Assembly: GCF_008728515.1 (NCBI RefSeq)
Contig: NC_044976.1
Coordinates: forward strand, 214,955,467-215,019,466
Direction: 5' to 3'
Length of the DNA stretch: 64,000 bases
Origin: Papio anubis
Taxonomy: Eukaryota; Chordata; Mammalia; Primates; Cercopithecidae
Shown: piece by piece, positions 36,426-48,800 of the stretch
Layout: each line of letters begins with the position of its first letter
How positions within the stretch are numbered: position 1 is the stretch's first letter
Translations under genes and position numbers: made by a program
The notes under the pieces: model-generated
The model's database searches: none
What the model was told of the DNA's origin: nothing
The model's input: only the letters and a program-made list of their open reading frames with translations

Positions 36426-38623
36426 CCCTTGAAGGAATCTTAATTTTAGTTGGATAGTCCTTAAACCAGAAAAGATAGGCATACATATTTTATAGACAAT
36501 TGCTTCTCAGCCGAAAAATCAGGCACTGACATTCCATGAGGAATGGACTTTAATTAGCCGGTGATTGTCTTTCTCTGTCTGTATTTATAGGCAACTGAAA
36601 TAGCTGGGTTGTAGATACATGGTTTCATCAATTCCGTTTAATAAGACCAGCCAGTTCGCTGTTATTCATGTTCATGAAAGATAGCAATAATGTCAGTGAA
36701 CTACAATCATTTATAACTGGCTTCGGGACGGGTTTTTAATGCACGTTTAAACGGATCTGGTGTCTTAGGTGTTTACAGTTCTTTTAATTTATGTATTAAG
36801 CCCAGTTTGCATAATTGCACACTATAGGTGGGACTTAGGAAGGGGCAAGAAGCTACTAAGTTTCCCTGGTACAAAGCAGGCTTGGGGCTGGGCAGATCAG
36901 GCCAGGAACATGAAGATCTGCAGTCAGGGAGCATCGGATAAGAGAGGATTGATGGTCAAAAGGTCAGATGGCACAGGGAAAAGGACATGTGCACCTAAGT
37001 GCAGGTGAAAAAGAAAGTCAGGGAGATCCACCCGCGCTGGCTCTGAGGCTTGCAAGTGGATGTCAGGCAAGCAATGAGAAGCCAAGATGCAGATCAGGAA
37101 GCTAAAATAAGGAAGCTGGGGCATCTGGGAAGACCGAGACGCAAGGCTCCGCACAGGCTAAACAGCAGGAACAAGAGCAAGAATTGGGGTATAGGTGTGG
37201 CCAGTCATCAGTTACCCAGGTGCACAGCCACTGTCAGGAGGTCAGGCAGCACAGGTAGGGTAGTGTGAGGGATCCTGCCCGCTGTGCTTTCTCAGGTAGG
37301 GAATGTTTACCTCCCACTGTCCAGGGAATCTGTATTCAACGTACTTCCACTTTTCTCCTCCCTGCTGAAGTTTTGTGACTGGGAACTGGCAGGTGGGAGC
37401 CCACCCCTCCAGGACAGCAGGGAGAAAAGGAAGGGTAGCTTGGTAGGTGTGGGTGGAGATAAACACTGATGCCCGGGCAATAAAGCAGCTCTAAGCTATG
37501 GAATCACATGTCAACACGTATGTCACACGGCATCAAAGGCAGTTTATACATTGGTAATATGTTCCTTTGAACTTTTCTGTTCCACAGGAATTGGGAATAT
37601 GTTTTGGGTTATTTCATCTTCCAATGTCCTTAAAAATGTGGAGCGTGCTCTCTCTTAAAAATGTGAGTGATTGCTGTGGGTTAAAGCAAGTTGCCACCTT
37701 CCTGAGGTCATCCAAGTCTCAGAAACAGAACTTCTTCGTTTTAATGAGTGTTTTTCTCTAGATCTTGACCTAGAACTTGTTGTTTAGGCAGTATTTGGGT
37801 CTGACTTACTAGGTTTGTTGGACAGACAGAAATAGAAAAGTGCAATGAGAAAGTCGATACGTTCTTAGGTGCCCATAGAGTGTGGCACCAACTTGTCAAG
37901 TTCTGGACGAAATTAGATTCGTTAGTGCACAAGTCCGTAACCTTCTCTTGGGTCCTGAAGCCCAGCTCTTGCAGATGGCGTCTTAGTCATTAGTAAGGCA
38001 GCTCCATCAGAGTCCCTGTCATACAAACTATTAAAGGAAGCTGCGAAGATCGGCTGCAGTGGCTGCTATCCTGCTGTCATCTGGCCAGAGGTGAGCTGAG
38101 ACCAGGGGGCAGCGGGGTACTGAGCAGCTGCTGTATAATGAGCCGAGAGGGGTTAACCGCTGGCAAGGCAAGTGGAAGAGTCATTCTTAACATGCTTTGA
38201 ATCCCAATATTCATTGCAGCAGCTTCACCAAGCCCTGAGAAACCACAGCATCAGATGGTTTCTCAGTAACACACTCATCAGAAACAGAGGCCGAGGGTGC
38301 TTCCCTTTCAACTTCTGAGACAAAAACCCCCAGCAAGGCCATGGATTCTGCCACCGACAGAGTATTTATTTGGTCTTTCTAAAATCCAGATCTCCGCAGC
38401 TAGGAAATAACAAACTCATGCTTTGTACTTCTGTTTAGCCTTCCACACCAATGGCTGTTTTTTAAATTAAATAGTTTCTGCTTTATTTTTGTGTATGAAA
38501 ATGTCTATTTCACACAGGGAGCTCGGCTCAGCAGATATGCACAGGTACTTGGCTTTATACAAAGGAGAAGGTTTTACACTGAATAGCTTTTATTTAAAGA
38601 CTGGTTTATACTATCAAAAGGAA
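36426..38623. other. Unique intronic sequence
   Basis: No exon or repeat recognised. 36530-36760 is AT-rich with homeobox-type motifs ('ttaattagcc'). Confidence 0.4.
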
Positions 38624-39482
38624 ATACGGAGGAAACCCCCCAAGGCATTTGGACTGGGCACAGATTTCTTGAGGAACACTCCACGAGCACAGGCAACCAA
38701 CACAAAAATGAACAAACGGGATCACGTCAAGTTAAAAAGCTGCTGCATGGCAGAGGAAACAAATCAACAAGGCGAAGAGACCACCCACAGAATGGGAGAA
38801 AATATTTGCAAACTACCCATCTGACAAGGGATTAATAACCAGAATATATAAGGAGCTCAAACAACTCTATAGAAAAAAAATCTAATAATCCGATTTAAAC
38901 ATGGGCCAAAGATCTGAATAGACATTTCTCAAAAGAAGACATACAAATGGCAAACAGGTACATGAAAAGGTGCTCAACGTCATTAATCATCATAGAAATG
39001 CAAATCAAAACTACAATGAGATTATCATCTCACCCCAGTTAAGATGGCTTTTATCCAAAAATCAGGCAATAACAAATGCTGGTGAGGATGTGGAGAAAAG
39101 GGAGCCCTCGTACACTGTGGGTTTGTACAACCACTGTAGAGAACAGTTTGGAGGTTTCTCAAAAAACTAACAATTGAACTACCATGCAATCTAGCAATTG
39201 TAGTACTGGGTATTTATCCAAAGGATAGGAGGTCAGTATATGGAAGAGATAGCCAAGCTCCCATGTTGATTGCAGCACTATTCGCAGTAGTCGAGAGTTG
39301 GAAGCAACCTAAGCATCCAGCAGTAGACAAATGAATAGAGAAAAGGTGGCACATATACAGAATGGAGTACTATACAGCCATAAAGAAGAATGAAATCCTG
39401 CCATTTGCAACAACATGGATGGAACTGGAGGTCATTGTGTTAAGTAAAATTAGCAAGGCCCAGAAAAACAAACTTCACATGT
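38624..39482 (+). mobile_element. L1 ORF2 3' part, truncated at both ends
   Basis: 'gggagaaaatatttgcaaac', 'aatgctggtgaggatgtgga', 'gcagcactattcgcagtagt' and 'acatggatggaactggaggt' are the primate L1 ORF2 C-terminal region. It stops before the 3' UTR and A-tail. Several stops and frameshifts; not active. Confidence 0.93.
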
Positions 39483-40204
39483 TTTTACGTGTGCTGCCCA
39501 GATAACACAATTCAGGAAATGCTTTCAGCTCCCGCCAGAAAGTAAAGCTCTTCAGCCGTAGTGGGTTTACCTGCTGTGTGTCTTCAGGCTTCTCCCAGTT
39601 CTCGATCTCTGCTGTGGAGTCAATATAAAGTTATCAATAACATTTGGTGGTGTAGATGCTTCTCATCTGTGCAGTTTAGGAGTAGACTCTAATACAGAGC
39701 AGCTGCTGGGTGAACCAAAGATGGCTTTAGTGATATTTATAGCTTATTGATGTAGTGATATTTGTAGCTTATTGATTGCATAGTTCTTTGTCTATGATTA
39801 TCATTCAATAAATCCTGATGGACTGAGTTTCCCGGAACTCTGAGATTCGTTTTAAGCAGCTTCCAGCATTCTTTCTCTGTGTGTGGAGGGAGGTTCAGGA
39901 GGCAGTAGAAGGTGGCTGTAATAATGTGGTGTTGTGGTGGTAGTAGTTGTTATAATTTCCCTTTTATATCCTAATTCTGGCCACGACCTAACTCACTGTA
40001 CTGAGACATTTTCCCCCTATAATGTGGAGGTATGTTGCTAAGCAACCAGATCAGTAATTGGTAAGTGCTTATGTATAATATGATTTGATTTGAGTTACAT
40101 ACAAAAATATGTAAATGGTTTTTTCTCTTCATTATTAGATAAATGATTATCATTTGGTTTTATTTTGCCCAAATAATATAAAATAACTGCTTTCATTTAC
40201 CAAC
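39483..40204. other. Unique intronic sequence
   Basis: A short GT/GGT-rich patch at 39925-39950; otherwise nothing recognised. Confidence 0.45.
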
Positions 40205-40420
40205 ATTAACATGATGTAGTAGAAAGGCCCAGGATTAGAGGATGGAAAACATGAATCCTAGTCCCAGGTCTGAGAGTCAGCAGTCCTGTGGCCATGGCTA
40301 AAGTCAGGGAACTTGCCAAGCCTTCTTCTTCTTCTTCCTTTTTTTTTTTTTTTTTTTCCCAATCTGTAATGTGTGGTACAAATACCTTCTCTTCTTGCCT
40401 CCCAGGGCCAGATTAAGAAT
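40205..40420 (+). mobile_element. MIR split by a (TTC)n/poly-T tract
   Basis: MIR text at 40205-40325 ('gatgtagtagaaaggcccag') and 40358-40420 ('ccaatctgtaatgtg'). The T-rich tract lies at 40322-40357. Confidence 0.7.
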
Positions 40421-40747
40421 GGTTGTGATGATGTATAGAAAATATTTTAGGAAAAAGAAATCCAAGGTCTAAGCATTGTCTGGAATTCCAGGCTACTTAA
40501 TTTTGGAACTCTGAGTCTGTTAGTATAATTCCAAAGGTTGGATTGACTGAGAAGGAGGCCCTCCTCCAGGAGGGCACAGAGCCAGAGGGCAGGTGTGCAC
40601 CTATAGAAGAAAGTAAACACACGGCATGGACCCTGAATAAGTGAACAGTGCAGTGACAGTGGTGAGACAGAAGCAAAAGGCCACATGGTCAAGCACTGTC
40701 TCATTAAGCATTAAAGCATAAGATAGATCATCTCAAGACCAACTGCT

Positions 40748-41055
40748 GGCCAGGTGCAGTGGCTCACACCTGTAATTCCTGCACTTTGGGAGGCTGAGAT
40801 GAGAAGATCACTTGAGGCGAGGAGTTCAAGACCATCCTGGGCAACAAAGTGAGATGCTGTCTCTCCAAAAAAAAAAAAAAAGTTTTCAATTAGCCAGGCA
40901 TGATGGTGCCTGTACACCTGTAGTCCTTGCTACTCTCTAGGATCACTTCAGCGCAGAGGTTTGAGGCTGCAGTGGGCTATGATAGTGCCACAGCACTCCA
41001 GCATGGTGACAGAGCGAGACCCTGTCCTTCAGAAAAAAACAAAAGAAAACAAACA
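40748..41055 (+). mobile_element. AluJ, full length
   Basis: Starts ggccaggtgcagtggctcac. AluJ-type 'gaggctgcagtgggctatga'; strongly diverged with indels. Confidence 0.9.
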
Positions 41056-41160
41056 ACAAAAAGACAACTGCTGTAAGACTTCAAGGGAAAGGACAATGAT
41101 CCACGAGGGCTGCAGTCATTGGTGAGGGCAACTTGTATAATCGTTGAAGCATGGGGAAAA

Positions 41161-41434
41161 TTTTTTTTTTTTTTTTTTTTTTTTGAGACAGAGTCTCGCT
41201 CTGTCGCCCAGGCTGGAGTGCAGTGGTGCGATCTCGGCTCACTGCAAGCTCCGGCTCCCGGGTTCACACCATTCTCCTGCCTCAGCCTCCCGAGTAGCTG
41301 GTAACCATGCCTGGCTACTTTTTTGTATTTTTAGTAGAGATGGGGTTTCACTGTGTTAGCCAGGATGGTCTCGATCTCCTGACCTCATGATCCACCCGCC
41401 TCGGTCTCCCAAAGTGCTGGGATTACAGGCGTGA
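41161..41434 (-). mobile_element. AluY with the shared right-arm deletion, 5' truncated
   Basis: Carries the same 'ctggtaaccatgcctggcta' join (41294-41317) as the Alu at 17033. Preceded by ggggaaaa (41153-41160). Confidence 0.95.
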
Positions 41435-41440
41435 GGGGAA

Positions 41441-41746
41441 TTTTTTTTTTTTTTTTTTTTTTTGAGACGGAGTCTTGCTCTGTCACCCAGGCTGGAGTGC
41501 AGTGGCCGGATCTCAGCTCACTACAACCTCCGCCTCCCGGGTTCCCGCCATTCTCCTGCCTCAGCCTCCCGAGTAGCTGGGACTACAGGCGCCGCCACCT
41601 CGCCCGGCTAGTTTTTTGTATTTTTTAGTAGAGACGGGGTTTCACTGTGTTAGCCAGGATGGTCTTGATCTCCTGACCTCGTGATCCGCCCATCTCGGCC
41701 TCCCAAAGTGCTGGGATTACAGGCTTGAGCCACTGCGCCCGGCCGA
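41441..41746 (-). mobile_element. AluYR (Old World monkey lineage)
   Basis: Nearly consensus, with 'cacctcgcccggctagtttt' and 'ggattacaggcttgagccac'. Between ggggaa (41435-41440) and ggggaaaa (41747-41754). Confidence 0.96.
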
Positions 41747-43379
41747 GGGGAAAATTTTTAAGGGTAAATTCACAGCAGTGATTACCACTGGTTAACACTG
41801 TGCATTAACATGCAAATGTCAATCCATTTCCAAATGACAACAGTGCCTGGCTGTAGTATTTTAACATGATATTGTTTGAGGCTAATGGTCACCATGTTTG
41901 CCTCCTAGCAGTAAACATTTTATTTGAAGTCATGTCCTGAATTACTTTCCTGCACTCATGAAATAGATGATTTGCATAAAAATAAAAAAAAAACCCAGCC
42001 CCATATGCTTTTCAGTCTCTAGAGACATAGAAATGACCTCCCTGACAGCCAATTAGAAAATACAAAGGTGAAGGCTGATGCTCTTAGTCCCGATATGGAA
42101 AGTTCCAGAATGACTAGCATGTTTCTGGGCTACACCCAAATACTTTTAAGTAGGTGTTATTTCACAATAAAGCATTAATGGTGTTCGTTACATGTGGATG
42201 AGTAGCTTCACTGTGTCTGGAAGCTCTGCCTCAGAACATAGGATCTTGTTACCTATCCCTGCTGTTTATAATCTGTTTTATTGTCTTCTCCCCCTGTGTC
42301 ATTGACCGGATGGTTTTTCTAGGGGCTGCTGTAATCTGTGATGTTGTTGCTCATTGTCAGATAGCCTTAATCCTCAGAACATTGACATAGTTCTATAATG
42401 GCACGTGAGCCATGGCAGCCCACGGCAGCACTGACCATTTTCACATGAAATGGCAGCCTGGATTGTCCTTTGCATGCTGACAGGGGAGACTGTCCATCCA
42501 CCACCCCGTCCTGGTCAGGACCCTTTCTGTTCGGCAGGTGCAGCGGCTCTGAGAGTCTCATGGTTTTTCAAGTGATATCTCACCCATCAATTACCTGGGT
42601 TGGATTTAGTGGAGCTCGAATGACCTCTTAATTTTTATAAACATTTTACCCACCTATTTGAGTATCCCACACTTGAGCAACCCTCAGACAAGATGAAATA
42701 TTCTTAGGATAGGGTTAGGAACACACAGTATTCCTAAAACATTTAAAGATGTAGAGGTCCTTAAAAATGACCGTATTGCCTGATTTTCCTGTCTGTGCCC
42801 TAAGGAAAGTTCTATTCTTCATGAAGCCAATAATTTTTAAAAGATTGCTAGGTCAATATTTTAGTAATCTTTAGACACTAAGGATAGGAGGTTTCAATTT
42901 AATTCTCATGAGATGCACTTAGAATGAGGGGTTTTCCATTTTAACCCCCTCCAATTCTCACAATCCAGGGTAAAAGTCTGACAAATAGTCTATTACACAA
43001 TTACAAAAAAAAAGTCAAAATCGAGTTCCCCCTCTAATCTATATGACCGAGACCTAAGACTTTCCCTGCACTTAAACCCATTGAATCCACCAGAGAAGTA
43101 TGGACCTCATTTTTTTAGGTTTGGGGAGATCTGGCCAATGAGAGCAAGTAACCACCCTATTGTGAAGGTCATTTCAGTTCTAAACTGATCCTTGAATTCA
43201 GATATTGTCATATTGATGCATTAGGAGAATTGTCTTTTGTGTGAGATGAGTGAGGCTATGGAGAGAAAGGACTGGCACTCAGAGGGAAGGCAAGGCCTGA
43301 GTTCACTGGGACATTTTAGCCAAGGACAGGCTACTGCTCTTCTCCTCACTGCCTGATAATGCTCAGTGTGGCACCACTG
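41747..43379. other. Unique intronic sequence
   Basis: No repeat or exon recognised. Confidence 0.45.
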
Positions 43380-43701
43380 TTTTTTTTTTGTTTGTTTGTT
43401 TGTTTGTTTGTTTGTTTTTGTCTGAGACAGAGTCTCGCTTTGTCGCCAGGCTGGAGTGCAGTGGCGTGATCTTGGCTCACTGCAACCTCTGTCTCCCAGG
43501 TTCAAGCAATTCTCCTGCCTCAACCTCCTGAGTAGCTAGGACAGGTGTGCGCCACCATGCCTGGCTAATTTTTGTATTTTCAGTAGAGATAGGGTTTCAC
43601 CATGTTGGCCAGGCTGGTCTTGAACTCCTGACCTTGTGATCTGCCTGCCTTGGCCTCCCAAAGTGCTGGGATTACAGGCGTGAGCCATCACTCCTGGCCC
43701 A
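43380..43701 (-). mobile_element. Alu with (TTTG)n tail
   Basis: The tail includes (GTTT)n at 43388-43418. Ends 'gagccatcactcctggcc'. A short deletion follows 'gtagctagga'. Confidence 0.94.
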
Positions 43702-44037
43702 CTTTTTTTTTAAATAGGTGTTCAGGAAATATTAATTTCATCCTGCTAGAGAGACTTTTTCCTTGAAATAAGGCACAGATAATTATATGAAGCTAATGGA
43801 TGTTTAAAGATGTATGCTGGGATAAATAGCTTTAGGAAATGTATTGTACTATCCTCGGTAAGAACAAGACAAGTAAATATTGCTTATGGTAGATTTTAAG
43901 CTATTTTTTTCTGCTACTGGAAATCATAAAACGACCCATTCGTCTGTTGTTGTTTTTTTTTTTCCCTATGAAAGAAAGAACTTATCAGGCATTAATTACA
44001 TAAAATATACTTCTAGTCAAAATGTCTTTACCTTTTC
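43702..44037. other. Unique intronic sequence
   Basis: Nothing recognised. Confidence 0.45.
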
Positions 44038-44333
44038 TTTATTTTTCTTTTTGAGATGGGGCGTTGCTCTGTCACTAGGCTGGAGTGCAGCAGCACGATC
44101 TCGGCTCACTATGACCTTTGCCTCCAGGTTCAAGCGATTCTCCCACCTCAGCCACCCGAGTAGCTGGCATTACAGGCATGTGCCACCATGCCTGGCTAGT
44201 TTTTGGATTTTAGTTGAGATGGGGGTCTCACCATGTTGGTCAGGCTGGTCTCAAACTCCTGACCTTAAGTGATCTGCCCACCTCAGCCTCCCAGAGTGCT
44301 GGGATTACAGGTGTGAGTCACAGTGCCCGGCCA
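44038..44333 (-). mobile_element. Alu, full length
   Basis: Perfect 13-bp target duplication tctttaccttttc (44025-44037 and 44334-44346). The body is diverged. Confidence 0.96.
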
Positions 44334-44346
44334 TCTTTACCTTTTC

Positions 44347-45099
44347 AGTTCTTTCATGACTTCCTCTCCTTTATGTCCCTGAATAATACAATTATACATG
44401 AATGATTTCTCAACCTTAACCTTCTCCTCTCTGTGTCATTGAAGTGCTGTATGAAGAACAGAAGCTGCTGACCTCTAAGAAATTGGAATATATAAAATAA
44501 AGATCAAACAGCTGGTTATAATGATGTCAAAGATAAAATAAAAAGCCATTATAGAATCTATGGCTATACAAATGTGATTTATATTAATTTTTAGTATTCT
44601 GAAAATTTCCCGATATATTTATTTTATACACAAGTTTTAGGAAAATAATTTTATATGTATTCTCAAGATGACTTCTTCTATCACTGTTTTTCTGCATTGA
44701 AGCCAACAGAGGCTTTGCTAAATGGAGTAGAGTCCAGGAGTCATTGCAGAATCTCTATACCAGAAACCATTCAGGTTCCCCACTGCACGCATCCCTCTCC
44801 CTCATATTCCCGGTAAGTGGTTTTCTACCCACCATTTGGATATTTTCTGTGACAAAAAACACTCACTATTTTATGAAGCCGACGCATCACTAGTGGGTTA
44901 CTCCAATTTTTGGAAAAATGTCTCTTAACTTATCAAGCTAAAGATGCTTTTACGTTTCACCTACTGCTTTGGTACCTGTATTATATAGATTTAACCCCTA
45001 TTCAGATATAATACAGTACAATACAGGACACATAGACCAGATTCAGCCTCGGCTCTACTACTTCTTATTGATTATATTCTTTCAAAGGATCATTGATTA
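44347..45099. other. Unique intronic sequence
   Basis: Nothing recognised. Confidence 0.45.
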
Positions 45100-45205
45100 G
45101 TGTACTAAACGCTTTACATGTACTGTCATTAAATTCTCATAAAAACTCTAAAAATGTAGGTATTATTTTTGCTTCATCTTACTACGCAGAAACTGAGGCT
45201 TGATA
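45100..45205 (-). mobile_element. MIR
   Basis: 'aacgctttacatgtactgtc' and 'agaaactgaggcttgat' are antisense MIR. Confidence 0.78.
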
Positions 45206-45261
45206 ATCATATTTATAATAGTCGTGATGATGGTGATAGCATTGTCATGTGACAACAATGT

Positions 45262-45385
45262 GCCAGGCACTGTGCTTAGGCCTTTATAAACATTATCAGA
45301 ATTTAGGTAACTTGCCTAAGATTATCTACCTAGCACCTAGGAAGCTGGATGTTCAAACTAGGTCAGAAGGGCCTCAGGATTTAAC
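45262..45385 (-). mobile_element. MIR with internal deletion
   Basis: 'caatgtgccaggcactgtgc' then 'gtaacttgcctaagattatc'. Confidence 0.75.
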
Positions 45386-45386
45386 T

Positions 45387-45500
45387 GCCTTGAGCTTCAT
45401 TTGTTTGTCTGTTAAATGGGGGTAATATTGTTCTGCTCACAAGGGCTTTTGAGATTCAAAAAAATGGCTTATGAAAGTATCTGGCATCCTTGCTTGAAAG
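45387..45500 (+). mobile_element. MIR, head-to-head with its neighbour
   Basis: 'tttgtctgttaaatgggggt' and 'tatgaaagtatctggcat' are sense MIR, next to the antisense copy at 45262. Confidence 0.72.
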
Positions 45501-45803
45501 ATACTTCCTTCCACATGTCATTTATTCACTTCTTTAAAGACAGTTTTTTGAAAGACTCTTTCCTTCCTCTTTCTCCAGGTTTCTTTTCTCCGGGCTAAAT
45601 ATCCCCAGCTCCTCTCGTCTTCGTTCATTCATTCAAAACATACCGTGAGCTCTCTTCCCTGCTAAAATTTACATTCTAGAGGGAAAACAGATAGTAAGCA
45701 ATACACATGGTAACGAAGTAAAGCATCTGCTGTGTTACAAGATAATAGGTGTCATGGTTGTGAACAACCAAGATAAAGGAAATTAGGAGTCTGGGAGTGA
45801 GTG
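45501..45803. other. Unique intronic sequence
   Basis: Nothing recognised. Confidence 0.4.
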
Positions 45804-45835
45804 GTTTTTGTTTTTGTTTGTTTGTTTGTTTGTTT
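45804..45835 (+). repeat. (TTTG)n microsatellite
   Basis: About seven units next to the LTR. Confidence 0.92.
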
Positions 45836-46385
45836 ACTGTGGCTGCGTGACAAATTATCCCCAAAACTTAGTGGCTAAAAGTAACAAAGATCATTTATCA
45901 TCTCTCGTGGTTGCTGGGGATCTAAACTTCAGATAAGATTTAGTGGCTGTGATTTATCTCTGTCCCATGACGTCTGGGACCTCAGGCAGAAGACTTGAAG
46001 GATGGCATCTGGAATAATCTAAAGGCTCATTCTTTCGTATGTCTGGCAGTTGAGGACCATCTTCTGTGGTCCTCGGTTCTTCTCCACATGACCCTCTGCA
46101 TGTGACCTGGGCTTCCTCACAGCATGGGAACTGCGTTCCCAGGGTGAGTGTCTCAAGAAAGAGATCCGGGGAGAGGCCATTATTGCCTTTTGTGTCTGAA
46201 GCTCAGAAGCTCTACAGCATCACTTCCATGACATTCTGTGGCCAGGGCAGTTTCAGAGTTTTTCTTGGGTTCAAGAAGGAACATAGACCCCTACCTGTCA
46301 AGGGGAGAGTATCAGTGTCAGGTTGTAAGAAGTGCATGTGGGAGACACATGGATGCAGCCCTCTTTGGAAAGTTCTGTCTGCCGT
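45836..46385 (-). mobile_element. MLT1-type LTR (ERVL-MaLR), diverged
   Basis: 'tgacaaattatccccaaaac', 'cttagtggctaaaagtaaca', 'ttcttctccacatgaccctc' and 'agcatcacttccatgacatt' follow an antisense MLT1 LTR. No internal genes. Confidence 0.8.
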
Positions 46386-47745
46386 GATGGGCAAGGTAGG
46401 TTCATGGATAAGGTAACATTTGAGCGAAGATTTAAAGGAGATGAGGGAGTGAGCCATATGCCCGTCTCCATCTGGGCAGAGCATTCCAGGCTGACACAAG
46501 AGCCTGTGCAAAGGCCCCGAGATGGGGATTGGACCAAGGGTATTTGGAGGCTAGGATGACTGGAGCCAATCATCAAAGAAGAGAGTGGTGGGAAAGGTGG
46601 CCTGAGGGATATGGGGGGAAGGGGACAGACCATGGAGGCTTCATAGGCCACTGCAAGTACTTTGGCTTTTACTCTGAGTGATATGGAGAGTCAAATGGAG
46701 GGCCTTGAGCAGACTTACATTTTAAAAGTTACTCTGGCTTCTGTGTGAATAGACAGGTGGAGAGTGGGTACAGAAGATGGGAGACAAGTTAGGAGACTGT
46801 GGCAGCAATCCAGCAAGAGAAGTCTGTGGCTCTGACCAAGATGGTAGTAAAGGTGGTGAGAGGTGGTTGGACCATAGATCTGCTTTGAAGTTTTAGCCAA
46901 CGAAACTTCCTGATGGATTAGATGTGTGAGAAGTAGAGAGGTCAACATCAAAGAAGTCATTAGAAGGATGGAATTGCCATTTTCTGATACAGGAAAGACT
47001 GAATGTGTAACAGCATTGCAGGTAAAAAAAATCAGGACTTCAGTTTTAGAGATGGCAAGCTTGAGATGTTTGTTAGATATCCAAGTGGAATTGTTGAAGA
47101 GGTAATTTTGATACATAAATAAGGAGTTCCAGAGAGGGATCTAAGCTGGAAATAAAAATTGATTAATCCTAGGCATTCAGGATGTTATTTAAATCATGAT
47201 CCTGGAAGAAAACACCAAGGGATTGAGTGCAGCAGTAAAGAGGACTAGGACTGAGCCCTGAGGCCGCCATCATTAAGAGGCTGGGCACAAGAGAAGGAAC
47301 CAGCAAAGGAAACTGGAAAGGAATGGCCAGGGTGTCCTAGAAACCTAGCAGAAAGTGTATCAAGGAGGAAGGACCTACTGAGGGCTCTGATTGGTCAAGA
47401 CGGGGCTGAGAACCATTAACTTGAGCAATCACGGTGGTCATCGGGAGCCCAGACAAGGGCAGTTTCAGATGCGTCGTGGGACGCATGCCTGAATGAAATG
47501 AGCTTATCGATAGTGGAAGGAGAGGGACTGGACAAGGCCAGCATAGACGACACTTTCCCTGAGTTTTGCTGCCAGGATGGGCAAGGAAGTAGAACAGTAG
47601 CTGGCTGGGGAAGAAGAATCAGGAGAAGGATTTGCTTTATTTTTTAAGATGAGAGAAGTAACAACACATCTGTGTGCTGTTGGGAATGATCTAGTCGCGT
47701 GAAAGTTTGTAGGAGGGAGAGGGAGGAGGGAAGCCTTGGAGGGAT
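46386..47745 (-). mobile_element. Long antisense L2 copy (about 1.36 kb)
   Basis: Continuous similarity by eye to antisense L2: 'catttgagcgaagatttaaa', 'gcctgtgcaaaggccccgag', 'ctttggcttttactctgagt', 'gcagcaatccagcaagagaa', 'tttagagatggcaagcttga', 'gggctgagaaccattaactt'. This spans decayed reverse-transcriptase coding DNA. Open frames of 70-130 codons here are remnants or chance, with no intact catalytic domain. Confidence 0.88.
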
Positions 47746-47965
47746 ATCCTGGAGTGTGCTTTACTTTCAAGGATCCTTGCTTTTCTCCGCGGCAGGGCAT
47801 GTGTGGGGTGGGCATGGGTGGCAGAGATAAGAAAAGGAAAAAGCCATCAGGCTACTGCCTGTTTTAAGCTGCCTTTCGGTGTCACTCCCTTCCCCTGTCT
47901 GTCTTTCCACGTGGACTGGGAACCCCAGCAGGTAGGGGAGTGGGAACCATAGCCATCACCTGGTC

Positions 47966-48265
47966 CTTTTTTTTTTTTTTTTCCTGAGACGGAGTCTAGC
48001 TCTGTCGCCAGGCTGGAGTGCAGTAGCACGATCTCGGCTCACTGCAAGCTCCGCCTCCCAGGTTCAGGCCATTCTCCTGTCTCAGCCTCCTGAGTAGCTG
48101 GGACTACAGGCGCCCGCCACCATGCCCGGCTAATTTTTTGTATTTTTAGTAGAGACGGGGTTTCACCGTGTTAGCCAGGATGGTCTTGATCTCCTGACCT
48201 CGTGATCCGTCCGCCTTGGCCTCCCAAAGTGCTGGGATGACAGGCGTGAGCCACTGCGCCCGGCC
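47966..48265 (-). mobile_element. AluY, full length
   Basis: Near-consensus AluY with 'gttagccaggatggtcttga' and 'gagccactgcgcccggcc'. Target duplication cacctggtccttttt and cacctggttcttttt. Confidence 0.96.
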
Positions 48266-48721
48266 ACCTGGTTCTTTTTACACTGTGAAAAGGAACCCTG
48301 AATGTAGATGGATAAACAGCACCTTTTAGTTCCTAGCAGATCACCATCTTCCTTCTTCTAGTCCTCTGAGACATAGGCAGTCTGGCTTGAAAGCAGGGAG
48401 GGATCACTGAGCAGAGGTGCATGCAGGTGTCAGAAGGCCACGTGATGCCTCGTGCCAGTGACTGACCTGGGATGAGTCACTGTTCATTTAGGGAGAGAAT
48501 CTCAAAAGGAATGACTAGTCATTGAGTAATTCCATTTCACCCTTGATTTTAGAAGGAAAGTGCCAGGAAGGGTAGCAATGAAATCATGAAAAAAAGTATT
48601 CCTAGTTTTTTCTTCGTACTGGTTGAAAAGAGAAAGTGTCCCGTGCTTTCCCTTTCTCATCATCCTTCCATAGGGTGACTTAGGGTATCTTCCCATCAAA
48701 ATCGGTAATTCCTCACTTATC
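48266..48721. other. Unique intronic sequence
   Basis: Nothing recognised. Confidence 0.45.
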
Positions 48722-48800
48722 TCATCCCCTGTATTTCACTCTTGTGAAATAGATTTTCAGTTTTACAGATGAGAAAAATTAAGCTTTGAAATGGTAACAC
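48722..48800 (-). mobile_element. MIR fragment
   Basis: 'gttttacagatgagaaaaat' fits antisense MIR. Confidence 0.6.

Noticed and set aside
46066..47116. Several 75-133 codon frames on both strands
   Set aside because: They fall in an MLT1 LTR and an antisense L2. No intact reverse-transcriptase motif.
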